A DNA stretch of 64,000 nt from Zoogloeaceae bacterium G21618-S1 (GCA_027214125.1 JAPWHF010000012.1:48621-112620), one strand, 5' to 3'. Shown: positions 20,316-30,998, numbered from the stretch's first letter. Notes: generated from the sequence alone by a model not told the origin. A program made the numbers and translations.

Positions 20316-21137
20316 TCAGGGGCGGCTTCCCGTCAGCCCCGCCAATTCCAGGCGCATCGCGCCCACTGCCACACCATCGGCTTCGATGGCGTGGATCGCA
20401 TACTGTTCCGCCGCCGGCGCACGGGCGTCATCAAAACGCTCCCGCGGCGGCTGGCCGTCGTAGACTTCGTAGCGGCGTTGCTGCAAATAGAAGTCACGGA
20501 TATAGACGTATTTATCGAGGCTGCCCTGCGAGGCCGCCCGATCGGCGCCCAGCAGCGTGGCACGGGTGTGCACCAGCTTCAGCCCGGTCGCCGAATTGCG
20601 CGCAGCGATATCGGCGGGCTGCGCCCAGCTATTGCCATAGAGGTCCGCCGGCAGAGCTGCGGCATCGCGCAGCGTGCGCGGGCCGAAAAAGGGCACCACG
20701 AAATACGGACCGTCACCCACGCCCCAGACCGCCAGCGTTTGTCCGAGATCCTCATCGTGCTTCTCGATGCCCATCTCGGTGGCCACGTCAAAGACGCCAA
20801 AAATACCCAGTGTCGAGTTGATCAGCACGCGGCCAAGATCCGACATGCCATCGCCACCCTTGCCTTGCAACAGGTTGTTCAAGCCGGTCCAGACGTCCTC
20901 GATGTTGCCGAAAAAATTACCGATCGTGACCTTGACCGGCAGCGGAGCTACCTCGTCATAACCCGTCGCGAGTGGCTTGAACACGGTCTTGTCCACGCCC
21001 TCGTTGAAGGAGTACATGGCCCGGTTGTACCCTTCCCACGGATCGCGCGGATCGTTGCTGGTCGAGGCGCAACCCCCGAGCACCAGCGCGCCCATCACGG
21101 CGAATAACGATCGTCGTAGCGTTTTTGAGATAGTCAT
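20316..21137 (-). CDS. mlaA: Outer-membrane lipoprotein MlaA (VacJ)
   Basis: Outer-membrane part of the Mla pathway, which removes mislocated phospholipids from the outer leaflet. 273 residues with a lipobox (LGGCAS near residue 23), DPWEGYNRAMYSFNE, and YFVVPFFGPRTLRD, all MlaA signatures. ATG 21137 is preceded by GAAGG. Encoded inside the mla operon between mlaD and mlaC; in E. coli it is unlinked. Confidence 0.95.
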   Translation of the reverse strand: MTISKTLRRSLFAVMGALVLGGCASTSNDPRDPWEGYNRAMYSFNEGVDKTVFKPLATGYDEVAPLPVKVTIGNFFGNIEDVWTGLNNLLQGKGGDGMSDLGRVLINSTLGIFGVFDVATEMGIEKHDEDLGQTLAVWGVGDGPYFVVPFFGPRTLRDAAALPADLYGNSWAQPADIAARNSATGLKLVHTRATLLGADRAASQGSLDKYVYIRDFYLQQRRYEVYDGQPPRERFDDARAPAAEQYAIHAIEADGVAVGAMRLELAGLTGSRP

Positions 21138-21151
21138 GCCTTCACCCGAAT

Positions 21152-21619
21152 TCACTGCTGCGGCGCCTCGGCCGCCTTGTTGAACAGAAACTGGCCAATC
21201 AGTTTCTCTAGAACGACCGCCGACTGTGTAATCTTGAGCGAATCACCCGCTTTCAGCGAACGCTCGTCGCCGCCGGGCTCCAGACCAACGTATTGCTCGC
21301 CGAGCAGGCCCGAGGTCAGGATCTCGCCAATCGTGTCACGCGGAAAGCTGTAACGGCTATCGAGCGTCAGACTCACCACCGCCTCAAAGCGTTCATTGTC
21401 ATAGCGGATATCGGACACCCGCCCGACCACGACGCCCGCCACCTTGACCGGCGCACGCACCTTGAGTCCGCCGATATTGCTGAAATTGGCCTCGATCGTA
21501 TAGTTTTCGGCAAAGCTCGACGCGGACAGATTGCCCACCTTGAGCGCCAGAAACAAAATGGCGGCACAGCCCATCAAGACAAAAATACCGACCCACAGGT
21601 CGATGGTTGAGCGGCTCAT
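21152..21619 (-). CDS. mlaD: MCE-domain substrate-binding protein MlaD
   Basis: Membrane-anchored MCE protein that forms the hexameric ring on MlaE. 155 residues: one N-terminal span (LWVGIFVLMGCAAILFLAL), then the MCE domain (NIGGLKVRAPVKVAGVVVG) and LLGEQYVGLEPGG. Three bases separate it from mlaE; mlaA follows 14 bp downstream. Confidence 0.95.
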   Translation of the reverse strand: MSRSTIDLWVGIFVLMGCAAILFLALKVGNLSASSFAENYTIEANFSNIGGLKVRAPVKVAGVVVGRVSDIRYDNERFEAVVSLTLDSRYSFPRDTIGEILTSGLLGEQYVGLEPGGDERSLKAGDSLKITQSAVVLEKLIGQFLFNKAAEAPQQ

Positions 21620-21621
21620 GA

Positions 21622-22392
21622 CTAGCCCCGGAACATGAAAGATGTCAGTACAAAATCCAGCGCCAGAATGGCCAGCGCCGAACTCACCACAGTGCGGGTA
21701 ATCGCCCGCGAAACGCCTTCGGCAGTGGGTACGCAGTCGTAACCCTCGAAGACGGCAATCAGGGACACCGCCACGCCGAACACGAAACTCTTGATAACAC
21801 CATTGATGATGTCATGACGAATGTCTACCGCTGCCTGCATCTGCGACCAGAAAGCGCCGTCGTCCACCCCGATAAAAGCCACGCCGATCAACCAGCCACC
21901 CAGGATGCCCATGGCCGAGAACAGCGCGGCCAGGATCGGCATCGAAATCACCCCGCCCCAGAAGCGCGGCGCAGCCACGCGGGCGATCGGATTGACCGCC
22001 ATCATGTCCATCGCCTTGAGCTGCTCGGTGGTTTTCATCAGACCGATCTCGGCCGTCACCGCCGAGCCCGCCCGACTGGCAAACAGCAGCCCGGCCACCA
22101 CCGGCCCGAGCTCGCGGGTCAGCGACAAGGCCACCAGCACCCCCAGCGCCTCGCTCGAACCATAGCGCTGCAGCGTTTCGTAGCCCTGCAAGCCCAGCAC
22201 CAGACCCACAAACAGGCCAGACACCAGAATGATCAGCAGTGACAACACGCCACTGAAATAGATCTCGCGCAGAGTCAGATGCAGGCGGGTAAAGGACTGC
22301 CCCGAGTAGCGCAACAGCAAAAACAGAAAACGGGTGGCAAACCCCAGGCGCCAAACGCCTTCAACGACCATCGCCCCCAGCTTGCGGATCAT
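21622..22392 (-). CDS. mlaE: Mla transporter permease MlaE
   Basis: Inner-membrane permease of the lipid transporter. 256 residues with an N-terminal interfacial helix and five predicted spans; the family core [23 protein letters not shown] (key parts AGSA and EQ-A) is intact, as are [11 protein letters not shown] and the C-terminal TAEGVSRA segment. Start overlaps the mlaF stop. Confidence 0.95.
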   Translation of the reverse strand: MIRKLGAMVVEGVWRLGFATRFLFLLLRYSGQSFTRLHLTLREIYFSGVLSLLIILVSGLFVGLVLGLQGYETLQRYGSSEALGVLVALSLTRELGPVVAGLLFASRAGSAVTAEIGLMKTTEQLKAMDMMAVNPIARVAAPRFWGGVISMPILAALFSAMGILGGWLIGVAFIGVDDGAFWSQMQAAVDIRHDIINGVIKSFVFGVAVSLIAVFEGYDCVPTAEGVSRAITRTVVSSALAILALDFVLTSFMFRG

Positions 22393-23207
22393 CGCACCAC
22401 CTCGCCCATCAACATCTCGCCGATCGGCGCGGCCTTCATGTGGAACGGCACCGGGCCGTCGGGCTCGGCGTGTACAAACTGATGCACAAACGCATCCTTG
22501 GAGGCACGAATCTCGTCCGGGGTGCCCTTGGCCACGATGCGCCCGTCCGACACGAAATAGACGTAATCGACGATCGACAAGGATTCCGCCACATCGTGAG
22601 TCACCATGATCGAGGCCGCACCCAACGCGTCGTTGAGACGGCGAATCAGCTGACCGATCACGCCCAACGAGATCGGATCGAGGCCGGCAAAGGGCTCGTC
22701 GTACATGATCAGCATCGGGTCCAGCGCAATCGCCCGCGCCAGTGCCACGCGCCGCGCCATGCCGCCGGACAGCTCTGTCGGCATCAGCGCATGACCGCCG
22801 AGCAAGCCAACCGCCTGCAGCTTCATCAACACCAGATCGCGCAGCATCGGCTCGGGCAGGCGTGCGTGTTCGCGCAGCGGAAACGCCACGTTGTCAAACA
22901 CCGACATATCGGTGAACAAGGCCCCGAACTGGAACAGCATGCCCATGCGGCGGCGTAGCGCATACAACTGCGCCGTGTTCAGCTTGCCGATGTCCTGCCC
23001 GGCCACGTGCACCGTCCCCGCCGACGCCTTGAGTTGACCGCCGATCAGGCGCAGCAGCGTGGTCTTGCCACAGCCGCTGCCGCCCATGATGGCCACCAGT
23101 TGCCCGCGATGTACAGCCAGATCAATGCCCGACAGGATCTCGCGATCACCGTAAGCGAATCGCACCTGCCGCAGATCGACCAGCGCTTCTTGCCCGCTAT
23201 TTGCCAC
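22389..23207 (-). CDS. mlaF: Mla transporter ATP-binding protein MlaF
   Basis: ATPase of the MlaFEDB complex. 272 residues: Walker [13 protein letters not shown] near 38, signature [14 protein letters not shown] near 140, Walker [14 protein letters not shown] near 162, and the H-loop VTHDVAES near 196. GTG start at 23207, first gene of mlaF-E-D-A-C-B. The 146-bp gap upstream is shared with the divergent response regulator at 23354. Confidence 0.95.
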   Translation of the reverse strand: MANSGQEALVDLRQVRFAYGDREILSGIDLAVHRGQLVAIMGGSGCGKTTLLRLIGGQLKASAGTVHVAGQDIGKLNTAQLYALRRRMGMLFQFGALFTDMSVFDNVAFPLREHARLPEPMLRDLVLMKLQAVGLLGGHALMPTELSGGMARRVALARAIALDPMLIMYDEPFAGLDPISLGVIGQLIRRLNDALGAASIMVTHDVAESLSIVDYVYFVSDGRIVAKGTPDEIRASKDAFVHQFVHAEPDGPVPFHMKAAPIGEMLMGEVVR

Positions 23208-23353
23208 GAAACGCTCTGATATCGTTGAAAAAGCGGCATTCTAACAGAGCACTCCATACATGCCATCAAGATGCGGCAGTGCATCACGACGACAGTGTGT
23301 CGATTCCGCTACACTGAGTTGTCCGACGCCCTTGCTCCGGAAACCCAAAACCC

Positions 23354-24790
23354 ATGTCGCAGTTGCCTGACCTGCTTATCGTTGACGACGACGCGCTCAT
23401 CGTCGAAACGCTCAGCGCCTTGCTGGAATCGGACTTTCACATCCTGGCCGCGCCCACCCGCCGCCAGGCCATCGATCTGGTGCGCGCCTTGCCGGTGCCG
23501 CCACCGCTGGCGCTGGTCGATCTCGGCTTGCCGCCGGTACCGCATCGCGCCGACGAAGGCTTCGCCCTGATTGGAGACCTGCTCGCGCACGCCCCCCAGA
23601 TGCAGATCATCGTGCTCTCCGGGCAGAGCGATGAGAGCAACGCCCGCCATGCCCGCACCCTGGGCGCGCTCGAATTCGTCGCCAAACCGGCCGACCCGGC
23701 TTATCTGCACAAAATCCTGCATGACGCGCTGGAGGCCGGCGGCGCCCCTGGTGCGCGCACCACCGACGAAGGCCTGATCGGCTACAGCCCGGCCATGCAT
23801 ACGGTACTCGACCGAATCCAGCAATTCGCCGACGCGCCTTTCCCGATTCTGATCGAAGGCGAGTCCGGCGCTGGCAAGGAGCGCGTCGCCAAGCAGCTTC
23901 ACGCAGCCAGCACGCGTCGTGAAAAGCCCTTTCTTACACTTAACTGCGCGGCCATCGCCCCCACCCTGATCGAAGCTGCGCTGTTCGGGCATGCCCGCGG
24001 CGCCTTCACCGGCGCGGCCGGGCAGCGCGCGGGTTATTTTGAAGAGGCCGGTGACGGCTGCCTGTTGCTCGACGAAATCGGCGAACTGCCGCTCGAACTA
24101 CAACCCAAGCTGCTGCGCGTGCTCGAAAACGGCGAATTCCAGCGCGTCGGTGAAACCCAGCCGCGCTTCAGCCGCGCGCGCGTGCTGGCCGCCACCAATC
24201 GCGACCTGCGCGCCGAAGTCCACGCCGGTCGCTTCCGCGCCGACCTCTATCACCGGCTCAGCGTGTTTACACTACGCGTGCCCCCGTTGCGCGATCTTGG
24301 TCGTGATCGTCTGCTGCTGCTTGATCATTTTCGCGCACGCTTCGCCGCCCAGACCCGACAACCCGCCTTTACGCTCAACGAAGCGGCACGCACCTTGTGG
24401 CTGGACTACAGCTTTCCCGGCAATGTGCGTGAGCTGAAAAACATCGTCATCCGACTGCAGACCAAACACCCGGGCACCAGCGTCACACCCGGCCAGCTGG
24501 CTGACGAACTCGACCAGAGCGGCCACGACAACGCCCCCAGCGCCGCGCCGCTCACCAGCGACTTCGACACCATCGTGACCGATGCCATGCGCCAGCTCGA
24601 GAATCACGCCGAGTTCAGCCTCGACGAGGCCTTGCGCGAGCAAGAGCGCGCCTATGTCGAAGCCGCCCTGCGCATGGCCGACGGCAATGTCAGCAAAGCG
24701 GCCCGCCTGCTGGGCATCAATCGCACCACCTTATACAACCGCATGGACACCCTCGGCCTGCCCCGGCCGCAGGGCACCGTCGTTCAGTAA
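23354..24790 (+). CDS. NtrC-type sigma-54-dependent response regulator (PrsR-like)
   Basis: 478-residue three-domain activator. Receiver domain: acidic pocket Asp11-13, phosphoacceptor Asp56 (ALVDLGLPP) and Lys111 (FVAKPAD). AAA+ domain: Walker A GESGAGKE at about 169-176, the sigma-54 contact loop GAFTGA at 216-221, Walker [12 protein letters not shown]-terminal Fis-type helix-turn-helix: [19 protein letters not shown]. The layout and the LGLPP-x-EGF stretch resemble the PrsR group that accompanies PEP-CTERM systems, but no PEP-CTERM gene is seen here. It opens the pilus cluster, 10 bp before mshM, and probably controls the sigma-54 promoter at 39813. Its kinase partner is probably at 37916-39652. 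Confidence 0.92.
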   Translation: MSQLPDLLIVDDDALIVETLSALLESDFHILAAPTRRQAIDLVRALPVPPPLALVDLGLPPVPHRADEGFALIGDLLAHAPQMQIIVLSGQSDESNARHARTLGALEFVAKPADPAYLHKILHDALEAGGAPGARTTDEGLIGYSPAMHTVLDRIQQFADAPFPILIEGESGAGKERVAKQLHAASTRREKPFLTLNCAAIAPTLIEAALFGHARGAFTGAAGQRAGYFEEAGDGCLLLDEIGELPLELQPKLLRVLENGEFQRVGETQPRFSRARVLAATNRDLRAEVHAGRFRADLYHRLSVFTLRVPPLRDLGRDRLLLLDHFRARFAAQTRQPAFTLNEAARTLWLDYSFPGNVRELKNIVIRLQTKHPGTSVTPGQLADELDQSGHDNAPSAAPLTSDFDTIVTDAMRQLENHAEFSLDEALREQERAYVEAALRMADGNVSKAARLLGINRTTLYNRMDTLGLPRPQGTVVQ

Positions 24791-24800
24791 GCGATCAGCC

Positions 24801-26417
24801 ATGTATCTCGACCACTACGGACTGCGCGAAGCCCCTTTCCGCCTCACACCACTCACCGACTTCTTCTTCACCGGCGCCCAGCGCGGCGCGACGGTCGATG
24901 CCCTCGTCTATGCCGTGCTGCACGACGAAGGCATCGTCAAGGTCAGCGGCGAGGTCGGCGCGGGCAAGACCATGGTCTGCCGGGTGCTGATCGAGCGCCT
25001 GCCCGACTCCGTGGATACGGTCTATCTGGCCAACCCCAGCCTGGCCCCTGACGACCTGCTGATCGCCATCGCCGCCGAACTCGGCCTGTCGCTGGGTAGC
25101 GAGCGTTCGGGCGCGGTGCTCGGTGCCGTGCAAGAAGACCTGGTGCGACGCCATGCCGAAGGCCGGCGGGTGGTGGTGCTGATCGACGAGGCCCACGCCA
25201 TGCCCGCCGCCTCGCTTGAGCAAATCCGCCTGCTGTCCAACCTGGAAACCGGCCGCCACAAACTGATGCAACTGGTGCTCTTCGGCCAGCCCGAACTCGA
25301 CACCCTGCTCGCCACCCGCGACATGCGCCCGCTCAAGGATCGCATCACCCATCACTTCCGGCTCAGCCCCCTGGCACCAGACGAAGTCGCCGCCTATCTC
25401 GACTTCCGCATGCATGCGGCCGGCTACCGCGGCCCGGCCGTATTCAGCCCCGCCGCAGCCCGCCAGATCGCCCGCATCGCCGCCGGCCTCACGCGCCGGG
25501 TGAATGTGCTGGCCGACAAATCGCTGCTCGCCGCCTTCAGCCAGAACCGCCATGTCATCGCGCCCAGCCATGTCACCGTCGCCGCCGAAGATGCGGAATA
25601 CACATCGCCGCCGCAACGCCGCACGCTCTGGCCATTGATCGCGGCGGCGGCCGCTGGTGCCGCGGTGGCCGTCGTCGTCCCGCGTTGGCTGAACGACGCG
25701 CCGCTCGGTACGCCACCGACCGCAAGCATCGCCACCCAACTCCCTGCCAACATCGCGCCGGCGGTAGGGGCGTCCGCGCCCGTCGTCGCGGCGGCCGCCA
25801 AACCCGTCAACGAATCGGCCGTTGCCATCACACCAACACCCCCAAAGCCCGCCACGCCGCAATCGCCAGCACCCGCAGACGTAGCCATCGCCACACCGCG
25901 TCCGGCCAACGAAACACCCGCGCGCACCACCATGCCGCCCCCGACGGCAGCGCCCGTGGTTCGAAAGGAAAACACCCCGCCGCCCGCCGCCGATCCCCCG
26001 GTCACGCTGACCATGGTGGCCGAGCGCCCAACGGCAGCCATGATGACCGCCGCTCCGGTGCAGGCCGTCGAGCCCGCAGCTGAATCCGCGTCGCCGGCAT
26101 TCGGCCCGCTCGCCCAGGCCGCACTGGCCGACCAGGCCGCCTGGATGGCCAGTGCGCCAGACACGCAGTGGTTCATCCAGCTTCACACCAACACCAATCT
26201 GGACTACAGCGATCTGGAGCGGCAGCTCGAGGCCGCCCGCAACGCCCTGCCGTCAGAACAGATCCGTATCTACAGCGCTCAGCTCGGTGACCGCCACCGC
26301 GTAGGCGTCATCACGGGCAGCTACGCCACCGAGCAAGACGCGCTGGCGGCGCTGCGGGCACTCCCACCGGGCTATCGCGACAATGCCTACGTCCGCCAGG
26401 CACGGCGCCTGCGCTAA
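24801..26417 (+). CDS. mshM: MshM/ExeA-like AAA ATPase with C-terminal SPOR-like domain
   Basis: 538 residues. The first 270 are a cytoplasmic ExeA/MshM-type AAA ATPase (MYLDHYGLREAPFRLTP start, Walker A GEVGAGKT near 50-57, Walker B VVVLIDEAH near 124-132). A membrane span follows (about 274-296), then a Pro/Ala/Thr-rich linker of about 150 residues and a final segment of about 80 residues (QWFIQLHTN...RHRVGVITGSYATEQDA) that looks like a SPOR peptidoglycan-binding fold. Canonical MshM lacks this tail; ExeA and DamX have comparable bipartite designs. Likely helps the pilus machine pass or anchor in the cell wall. Starts 10 bp after the regulator gene. Confidence 0.85.
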   Translation: MYLDHYGLREAPFRLTPLTDFFFTGAQRGATVDALVYAVLHDEGIVKVSGEVGAGKTMVCRVLIERLPDSVDTVYLANPSLAPDDLLIAIAAELGLSLGSERSGAVLGAVQEDLVRRHAEGRRVVVLIDEAHAMPAASLEQIRLLSNLETGRHKLMQLVLFGQPELDTLLATRDMRPLKDRITHHFRLSPLAPDEVAAYLDFRMHAAGYRGPAVFSPAAARQIARIAAGLTRRVNVLADKSLLAAFSQNRHVIAPSHVTVAAEDAEYTSPPQRRTLWPLIAAAAAGAAVAVVVPRWLNDAPLGTPPTASIATQLPANIAPAVGASAPVVAAAAKPVNESAVAITPTPPKPATPQSPAPADVAIATPRPANETPARTTMPPPTAAPVVRKENTPPPAADPPVTLTMVAERPTAAMMTAAPVQAVEPAAESASPAFGPLAQAALADQAAWMASAPDTQWFIQLHTNTNLDYSDLERQLEAARNALPSEQIRIYSAQLGDRHRVGVITGSYATEQDALAALRALPPGYRDNAYVRQARRLR

Positions 26418-26506
26418 TGCCAAACGATTGTTTCATTGCCGCACGAAAGGATTGAAGTTCAAGCACAAACGTTTAACATGAGCGGGCTATCCACAACGGC
26501 ACCTGA

Positions 26507-28177
26507 ATGAAAACACGCACCGCGCTGGCCCTGCTCCTGCCCATTCTGCTTGCCGCGTGCGCGCAGGCTCCCAAGCCGGCGACGCCGCGAGGCCATCTCA
26601 AGACAGAAGATGTCCGGGCAGCCGTCACCCCCATCGCCGCGCCGATTCCCGCCCCGGTCCAGCGCAGCTTTACGCTGCCCCCGCCCAAACCGGCCGTCAA
26701 AGCCGATACCTACTCGGTGGTGGTCCGCGATGTCGACGTCCGCGAACTGCTGTTTGCCCTGGCGCGCGACGCAAAGCTCAATGTCGATGTCCATGCCGGC
26801 CTGGCCGGCCGCGTGACGCTCAACGCCATCAACCAGACGCTGCCGCAACTGCTCGAGCGCATCAGTCATCAGGTCGACATGCGCTACGAACAGAACGGCG
26901 CCAATCTGGTCGTCATGCCCGACACGCCCTTCCTGCGCGCCTACAAGATTGACTACGTCAACATCAGCCGCGCGGTCACCGGCACCGTCGCCACCAACAC
27001 CCAGATCGCCACCCAATCCGGCACCGCCAACGGCGCAGTCCCGGGTGGCGGCAACATCTCGAGCATCCGGATCGAAAACACCTCGCTGAACCAGTTCTGG
27101 GCGTCGATCGAAAAGAACATCCAGGACCTGCTCAAGGAGACCGACAAGGTCCTGCCCGCCACGACGGCCACCAAAGACGGCGACACGCCGGGCGGTTTCC
27201 GCGAAGCCGCCTCCGTCATCATCAACCGCGAAACCGGCGTCATCAACGCCCGCGCCACCGCGCGCCAGCACGCCCGCGTCCGCGACTTCATCGACCGCGT
27301 GGCCGCCTCCGCGCGACGCCAGGTCATGATCGAGGCGACCATCGTCGAGGTTTCACTCAACGACGGCTATCAGCAAGGCATCGACTGGTCGCATCTGGGC
27401 GGCACCAACTTCGGCTTCAATGCCCCCAGCCTGGGCAGCAATGTCGGCAGCTCCACCACGCCGTTCTCGGTCACCTATCTGAGCAACAACCTGTCCATCG
27501 ATATCGACCTGCTCGAGGCCTTCGGCACAGTCAAGGTCTTGTCCAGCCCGCGTCTGTCGGTGCTGAACAACCAGACCGCGATGCTCAAGGTGGTTGATGA
27601 ATTCGTATACTTCAACGTCAAGGCCGAAACCGTCTCCACCGCCAACGTCGACAGCCGCACTACCTTCACCACCACGCCGCAATCGGTGTCGGTTGGGCTG
27701 GTGATGTCGATCACCCCGCAGGTGTCCGACACCGGCGAAATCACACTCAACGTGCGCCCGACCATCTCCAGCATCTCTGACCTGAAAGAAGACCCCAACC
27801 CCAATCTGGCGGCCGCCAACATCAAGAACCTGGTGCCACAGATCCGCACCCGCGAAATCGAATCCGTGCTGCGCCTGCGCAGCGGTCAGGTTGCCGTGCT
27901 CGGCGGGCTGATGGAAGACCGCATCGACTACAAGACCGGTCGCATCCCGCTGGTCGGCTCGGTGCCCTTGCTGGGCGAAGTGTTTACCTCGCGCGACAAC
28001 GCCACCCAAAAAACCGAACTGGTGATCTTCCTGCGCCCGATCATGGTCGGTGACGGTCCGCTCCCCGACAATCTGGCCGAACACCTGCCCGACGCCACCT
28101 TCTTCGCCCGCAACCCGGTGCCCGGCAACCGTAACTTCGACAGCGAACCGGCCGTCACGCTGCCCCAGCGTCCATGA
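26507..28177 (+). CDS. mshL: MSHA-type pilus secretin MshL
   Basis: Outer-membrane secretin through which the pilus exits. 556 residues: lipoprotein signal with lipobox LLAAC (Cys18), Pro-rich linker, an STN-like N-domain (VRDVDVRELLFALARD, about 72-120), then secretin domains including VIINRETGVINARATARQH and the beta-barrel signature ending VAVLGGLMEDR..PLVGSVPLLGEVF. Stop overlaps mshN by ATGA. Preceded by an 89-bp gap where I see no clear promoter. Confidence 0.93.
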   Translation: MKTRTALALLLPILLAACAQAPKPATPRGHLKTEDVRAAVTPIAAPIPAPVQRSFTLPPPKPAVKADTYSVVVRDVDVRELLFALARDAKLNVDVHAGLAGRVTLNAINQTLPQLLERISHQVDMRYEQNGANLVVMPDTPFLRAYKIDYVNISRAVTGTVATNTQIATQSGTANGAVPGGGNISSIRIENTSLNQFWASIEKNIQDLLKETDKVLPATTATKDGDTPGGFREAASVIINRETGVINARATARQHARVRDFIDRVAASARRQVMIEATIVEVSLNDGYQQGIDWSHLGGTNFGFNAPSLGSNVGSSTTPFSVTYLSNNLSIDIDLLEAFGTVKVLSSPRLSVLNNQTAMLKVVDEFVYFNVKAETVSTANVDSRTTFTTTPQSVSVGLVMSITPQVSDTGEITLNVRPTISSISDLKEDPNPNLAAANIKNLVPQIRTREIESVLRLRSGQVAVLGGLMEDRIDYKTGRIPLVGSVPLLGEVFTSRDNATQKTELVIFLRPIMVGDGPLPDNLAEHLPDATFFARNPVPGNRNFDSEPAVTLPQRP

Positions 28178-29289
28178 GCCTGCTGATCGACGCCCTGCGC
28201 AAGGCGGAACAAGACCGCGCCCAGACGCACGACGCCGACGTGCAGGCGACGATCGACGAACTCAGTCTCGAACCCCTCGCGCCGATTGCCCTGGCCGACC
28301 CCGCGCCGGCCGACGCAACAGCCAGCACCGAGCGCGCCGCGGCGGCCAACCTCTTTGCCGTCAAACACGCCAGCCACGAACACACACGCTTGCGCTGGAT
28401 CGGCGGCATCGGCCTGCTCGCCGCACTCGGTATCGTGGGTTACGTGTGGTGGCAATGGCCCACCACACGCCCCGCGCCCACGCCAATGGCCGCCCGAACA
28501 CCGCCGCCGGCGGCGCGTGCCATCGCGCCGCCCCCTCCGCCCGTCGCAGCCGCACCTGCGCCGGCACCGCCTGTCGCAGCCGCTGTCATCGCCGCCCCAG
28601 CCCCGGTTCGCCAGCCGCAACGTGGCGCGCTGGGCACCGCCGCAGCGCCGCCCCAGGCCGCAGCACCGGACAGCGCCACACACCCCCAGTTTCGTCGTAC
28701 ACAAGCGGCCGCACCCGCAGTGCCTGCAAGTTTGTCCAGCGCCTACGAGGCCTACGCCGCCGGCGACCTGGCGAGCGCACACCGTCACTATCAAAGCTAT
28801 CTGACGCAAGACCCCAACAGCACCGATGCCCTCAACGGGCTGGGCGCCATCGCCCTGCACCAAGGCCAGAACAACCGGGCCGCGCAATGGTTTCGGCGGG
28901 CGCTGGTGGCCGATCCCAACAACGCCAGTGCCATCGCCGGGCTGAGCGCGGCCGGGCAGCGGCCGGCCGAAGACCGGGAAGCCAGTCTGCGTCAGGCGCT
29001 CGCCAATCAGCCCGAATCCGCCAGCGCGGCGTTTTCACTGGGCAATGTGCTGGCCGAACAAGGCCGTTGGGCCGAAGCGCAGCAGGCCTATTTTCAGGCG
29101 CACACGCTGAACCCGGACAGCCCGGACTACCTGTTCAATCTCGCCGTCAGCCTCGACCAGCTCGGCGAACGGCGACTGGCCATGGATTACTACAGCCGTG
29201 CGCTCGACGCCGCGCAGAACCGCGCGACGGTGTTTGACCCGGTGCCCGTGCGCGCCCGCCGCGACGCCCTCGCCGAGGCGCTGCAATGA
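28174..29289 (+). CDS. mshN: TPR protein MshN
   Basis: 371 residues: short cytoplasmic head that begins MSLLIDALRKAEQDRAQ (typical of MshN/GspB-like heads), one membrane span near residues 70-90 (IGGIGLLAALGIVGYVWWQW), a Pro/Ala linker, and four or so TPR repeats from residue 190 on (AYEAYAAGDLASAHRHYQ, LNGLGAIALHQGQNNRAAQWF). In MSHA loci this protein is thought to support secretin or assembly interactions. Coupled by ATGA overlaps to mshL before it and mshE after it. Confidence 0.88.
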   Translation: MSLLIDALRKAEQDRAQTHDADVQATIDELSLEPLAPIALADPAPADATASTERAAAANLFAVKHASHEHTRLRWIGGIGLLAALGIVGYVWWQWPTTRPAPTPMAARTPPPAARAIAPPPPPVAAAPAPAPPVAAAVIAAPAPVRQPQRGALGTAAAPPQAAAPDSATHPQFRRTQAAAPAVPASLSSAYEAYAAGDLASAHRHYQSYLTQDPNSTDALNGLGAIALHQGQNNRAAQWFRRALVADPNNASAIAGLSAAGQRPAEDREASLRQALANQPESASAAFSLGNVLAEQGRWAEAQQAYFQAHTLNPDSPDYLFNLAVSLDQLGERRLAMDYYSRALDAAQNRATVFDPVPVRARRDALAEALQ

Positions 29290-30998
29290 ACGCCCCCCAA
29301 GCCCAGGGCCACGCCCCACTCGGTCAGACGCTGATCGCCACCGGCTTGATCAGCGAAGACCAGTTGCGCATTGCCTTGCAGGAGCAATCCCGCGTCGACC
29401 ATCCGCTCGGGCGCCTGCTCATCGAACTGGGTTTTGTCTCCGAGGCCGCCCTGCGCGACGCCCTCTCCGAGAGCCTGGGCAAACAAAGTGTCGATCTGGC
29501 CAACACCATTGCCGACGCCGATGCGCTGGCCCTCGTGCCGCAAGATCTGGCCAAGCGCCATCGCCTGCTGCCACTGCATTTCAACGCCACCGAAAACCGT
29601 CTGACTGTCGCCATCGGCGACATCAACGACGTGGTCGCGCTGGACACCCTGCGCGGCCTGCTGGCCGAAGACATCGTCATCGACACCTTGCTGGCAGGTG
29701 ACTCGGAAATCTCCCGCGCGATCGACCAGTACTACGGCCACCAGCTGTCGATCGACGGCATCCTGCATGAAATCGAAACCGGCGAGATCGACGTGCGCTC
29801 GCTGTCGGCCACCACCGACGAGTACAGCCAGCCGGTGGTTCGGCTGATCGACGCGCTGCTGGCCAACGCCGTCAAGCGCGACGCCTCGGACATCCACTTC
29901 GAGCCCGAAGCGGCCTTTTTGCGCATCCGCTACCGCATCGACGGCCTGCTGCGTCAGGTGCGCTCGCTGCACAAGTCCTACTGGGCGGCCATGGCGGTGC
30001 GCGTCAAGGTCATGGCAGGGCTCAACATCGCCGAAACGCGCGCGCCGCAGGACGGGCGCATCTCACTCAACATCAGCGGCCGCCCGGTCGATTTCCGGGT
30101 CTCTGTGCAGCCGACCATCCACGGCGAAAACATCGTCCTGCGCGTGCTCGACCGTCACAAAGGCATCGTCCCGCTCGACGGCCTCGGCCTGTCCGACGCC
30201 CAGCTCGACCTGCTCAAGCTGATGATCGCCCGCCCCGAAGGGCTGATCCTGGTCACCGGCCCCACCGGTAGCGGCAAGACCACCACACTGTATTCGATCC
30301 TCAGCCATATCAACGCCGAGGGGGTCAACATCATGACCCTCGAAGACCCGGTCGAATACCCGATGGGAATGATTCGTCAGACCTCGGTATCCGAGGCAGT
30401 CAAGCTCGATTTTGCCGACGGCATCCGCGCCATGCTGCGCCAGGACCCGGACATCATCCTGGTCGGCGAAATCCGCGATACCGACACCGCGAAAATGGCC
30501 TTCCGCGCCGCCATGACCGGCCATCAGGTGTATTCCACCCTGCACACCAACTCGGCCATCGGCGCAGTGGCCCGCCTGATGGATGTGGGCATCTCACCCG
30601 AGCTGCTGGCCGGCAACATCATCGGCATCGTGGCGCAGCGGCTAGTCCGCAAACTGTGCCCCCATTGCCGCGAAGCCTATGCGCCCGAGGCATGGGAAAA
30701 CCGCCTCATCAACCATACGCAGGAGCGCGGCCTGCCCACGCTCTATCGCGCCAAAGGCTGCGCCCGCTGCGAGTTTCAGGGCTATCGCGGGCGCACTGCC
30801 ATCATGGAACTGGTGCGCATGGACAGCGACATGGACGATCTGGTGGCGCGCCGTGCCAGTGTTCGCGAAATTCGCAACGCGGCGCGCGCCAAGGGCTTTC
30901 GCGCGCTGGCCGAAGACGGTATCCGCCGGGTGCTCGACGGCGTCACCTCCCTCGATGAACTTGCCCGCGTGGTCGATCTGACCGAGCGGATGGTCTGA
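29286..30998 (+). CDS. mshE: Pilus extension ATPase MshE with c-di-GMP-binding MshEN domain
   Basis: 570-residue GspE/PilB-type hexameric ATPase that powers pilus extension. N-terminal MshEN-like tandem motifs are visible: PLGQTLIATGLISEDQL..AL and HPLGRLLIELGFVSEAAL..AL, the pattern that binds cyclic di-GMP in MshE, although the first repeat has PLG where RLG is usual. The motor domain has Walker A TGPTGSGKTTTLYS, the Asp box TLEDPVEY, Walker B PDIILVGEIRD, and a tetracysteine zinc site CPHC...CARC. Complete. Confidence 0.94.
   Translation: MNAPQAQGHAPLGQTLIATGLISEDQLRIALQEQSRVDHPLGRLLIELGFVSEAALRDALSESLGKQSVDLANTIADADALALVPQDLAKRHRLLPLHFNATENRLTVAIGDINDVVALDTLRGLLAEDIVIDTLLAGDSEISRAIDQYYGHQLSIDGILHEIETGEIDVRSLSATTDEYSQPVVRLIDALLANAVKRDASDIHFEPEAAFLRIRYRIDGLLRQVRSLHKSYWAAMAVRVKVMAGLNIAETRAPQDGRISLNISGRPVDFRVSVQPTIHGENIVLRVLDRHKGIVPLDGLGLSDAQLDLLKLMIARPEGLILVTGPTGSGKTTTLYSILSHINAEGVNIMTLEDPVEYPMGMIRQTSVSEAVKLDFADGIRAMLRQDPDIILVGEIRDTDTAKMAFRAAMTGHQVYSTLHTNSAIGAVARLMDVGISPELLAGNIIGIVAQRLVRKLCPHCREAYAPEAWENRLINHTQERGLPTLYRAKGCARCEFQGYRGRTAIMELVRMDSDMDDLVARRASVREIRNAARAKGFRALAEDGIRRVLDGVTSLDELARVVDLTERMV

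Noticed and set aside
26418..26506. Second sigma-54 promoter upstream of mshL
   Set aside because: GG and GC pairs in this gap are 12 bp apart, not 10, and no half-site array is present.
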